Of a stretch of 6,695 bases of DNA, positions 5,983 to 6,695 are shown one piece after another. The position numbers and the translations under genes are program-made. Position 1 is the stretch's first letter. Each line of letters begins with the position of its first letter. Source of the stretch: Deltaproteobacteria bacterium (GTDB lineage: Bacteria > Desulfobacterota > Desulfovibrionia > Desulfovibrionales > Desulfovibrionaceae); the NCBI GenBank assembly GCA_025350085.1, contig JANXYI010000077.1:1-6695 (forward strand), given 5' to 3'. The notes under the pieces are model-generated. The model was not told the DNA's origin and did no database searches. It was given only the letters and a program-made list of their open reading frames with translations.

Positions 5983-5991
5983 AGGCCTGCC

Positions 5992-6695
5992 TTAGCCCGC
6001 GCCCAGAATCTCCCGCAGGACCATGGACAAGGCGGCCTGACTGTACGGCTTGGCCAGCACGCGCAGGATGTTCGGCGGCAGGTCCGGCGGCATCTCGCCT
6101 GCGTGCAGCCGCCCGGAGATCATGACCACGGGCAGGCCTGGGTACTCCGTCATCAGCCGCCGAGCGAACTCCACCCCGTTGACCCCGGGCATGTCGAAGT
6201 CCGTCAGCACCAGGTCGAAGCTGCCCGGCGCGTCGCCCACGGCCCGCAGGCCCTCGGCCGCGGAGGAGCAGGCCGCCACCTGGTAGCCCAGCCGCCCGAG
6301 CACGCGCGGGATGGTGGCCAACTGGTCCTGGTCGTCCTCCACGAAGAGGATGCGGCCCTGGCCCCGGCGCACCTGCTCGGGCTGGCCCACGCTGGCGGCG
6401 TCGGCGCGCTCGAGCAGCGGCAGGTAGATCTCGAAGCTGGTGCGTTCCCAGGGGATGCTCGACACCACCACGGCGCCGTTGTGGGCCTTGATGATGCCGT
6501 GGACCACGGCCAGGCCCAGGCCCGTGCCCTCGGCCTTGCCCTTGGTGGTGAAGAAGGGGTCGAAGATCTTGTCCAGGATCTCCGGCGGGATGCCCGGCCC
6601 GGTGTCGCTGATGCACAGGCGCAGGAACCGGCCCGGCGGCAGGGAAAGCGCCTCGGCCGCGGAGGCGTCCAGGGTCTCGTCGTGCAGGGTCAGCA
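5992..6695 (-). CDS. Hybrid sensor histidine kinase, C-terminal part (ATPase and receiver domains), 5' truncated by window edge
   Basis: The frame is open from the right edge (first whole codon at 6693), giving 233 visible residues. The first part is the end of a histidine-kinase ATPase domain, with G1 box DTGPG (30-34), F box FDPFFTTK (44-51) and G2 box [12 protein letters not shown] (56-67). After a short linker (about 95-113) comes a response-regulator receiver domain. It has the acidic pair in FVEDD (117-121), the probable phosphoacceptor Asp165 in VLTDFDMPG, Ser193 in MISG, and Lys215 in AKPY. The protein ends about 18 residues after the conserved lysine, so there is no output or HPt domain. 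The GTG at 6507 is internal. The sensor part and the dimerisation/phosphoacceptor histidine lie outside the window, so the stimulus cannot be judged. The gene converges on lepB. Confidence 0.93.
   Translation of the reverse strand, partial: LTLHDETLDASAAEALSLPPGRFLRLCISDTGPGIPPEILDKIFDPFFTTKGKAEGTGLGLAVVHGIIKAHNGAVVVSSIPWERTSFEIYLPLLERADAASVGQPEQVRRGQGRILFVEDDQDQLATIPRVLGRLGYQVAACSSAAEGLRAVGDAPGSFDLVLTDFDMPGVNGVEFARRLMTEYPGLPVVMISGRLHAGEMPPDLPPNILRVLAKPYSQAALSMVLREILGAG

Noticed and set aside
5897..6616. Minus-strand frame of 239 codons overlapping the kinase gene
   Set aside because: It is Arg/Gly/Pro/Ala-rich and out of frame with the clear ATPase and receiver motifs. It is a shadow.
1..6695. 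CRISPR array, tRNA, insertion sequence, integrase or attachment site
   Set aside because: I saw no regularly spaced repeat-spacer units, cloverleaf with CCA end, transposase motif or terminal inverted repeats. The only repeats are the short ones listed.

Overview
The window looks like ordinary chromosome from a GC-rich, anaerobic, Gram-negative bacterium. The best guess is a Desulfovibrionaceae-like sulfate reducer. This rests on the very high GC with G/C-ending codons, the molybdopterin gene fused to a periplasmic-binding-protein-like domain, and the style of the signal peptidase with extra membrane segments. No ribosomal RNA or other phylogenetic marker is present, so the assignment is an inference.

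Left part (1-960): the 3' five-sixths of argC (arginine biosynthesis) runs rightward. It ends at a perfect GC-rich hairpin with A and T tracts on its two sides, which can terminate transcription from both directions. Facing it is a leftward gene (966-2966) for a MoeA-type molybdenum-insertase domain joined to a PBP-like C-terminal domain. Its upstream region is unusually readable: a consensus TTGACA -35 box, an AT-rich -10, an 18-bp palindrome over the predicted start site, and then a strong Shine-Dalgarno. This suggests a single-gene unit under repressor control.

Middle part (3085-4875, all leftward): a 69-residue, very acidic protein of unknown function, then mltG (endolytic transglycosylase that ends glycan strand synthesis) and ruvX/yqgF (Holliday-junction resolvase-like / pre-16S rRNA nuclease). 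ruvX and mltG form one operon and overlap by 85 nt. The mltG start is fixed by a strong ribosome binding site inside ruvX.

Right part (4876-6695): a divergent intergenic region carries a TTGACA promoter for ruvX-mltG. Just upstream of it is a tandem array of GGTTTTGG blocks with a period of about 13 bp. Rightward from there lies lepB (type I signal peptidase with additional N-terminal membrane segments). Converging on it is the C-terminal part of a hybrid sensor histidine kinase (ATPase plus receiver domain), cut by the window edge.

The genes are mostly housekeeping (arginine, Mo/W cofactor, envelope, protein export) and show no sign of a mobile element, CRISPR array or phage. I did not find a new multi-gene system. 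The points most worth a second look are the palindromic operator of the moeA-like gene, the GGTTTTGG array, the long ruvX/mltG overlap and the small acidic protein.
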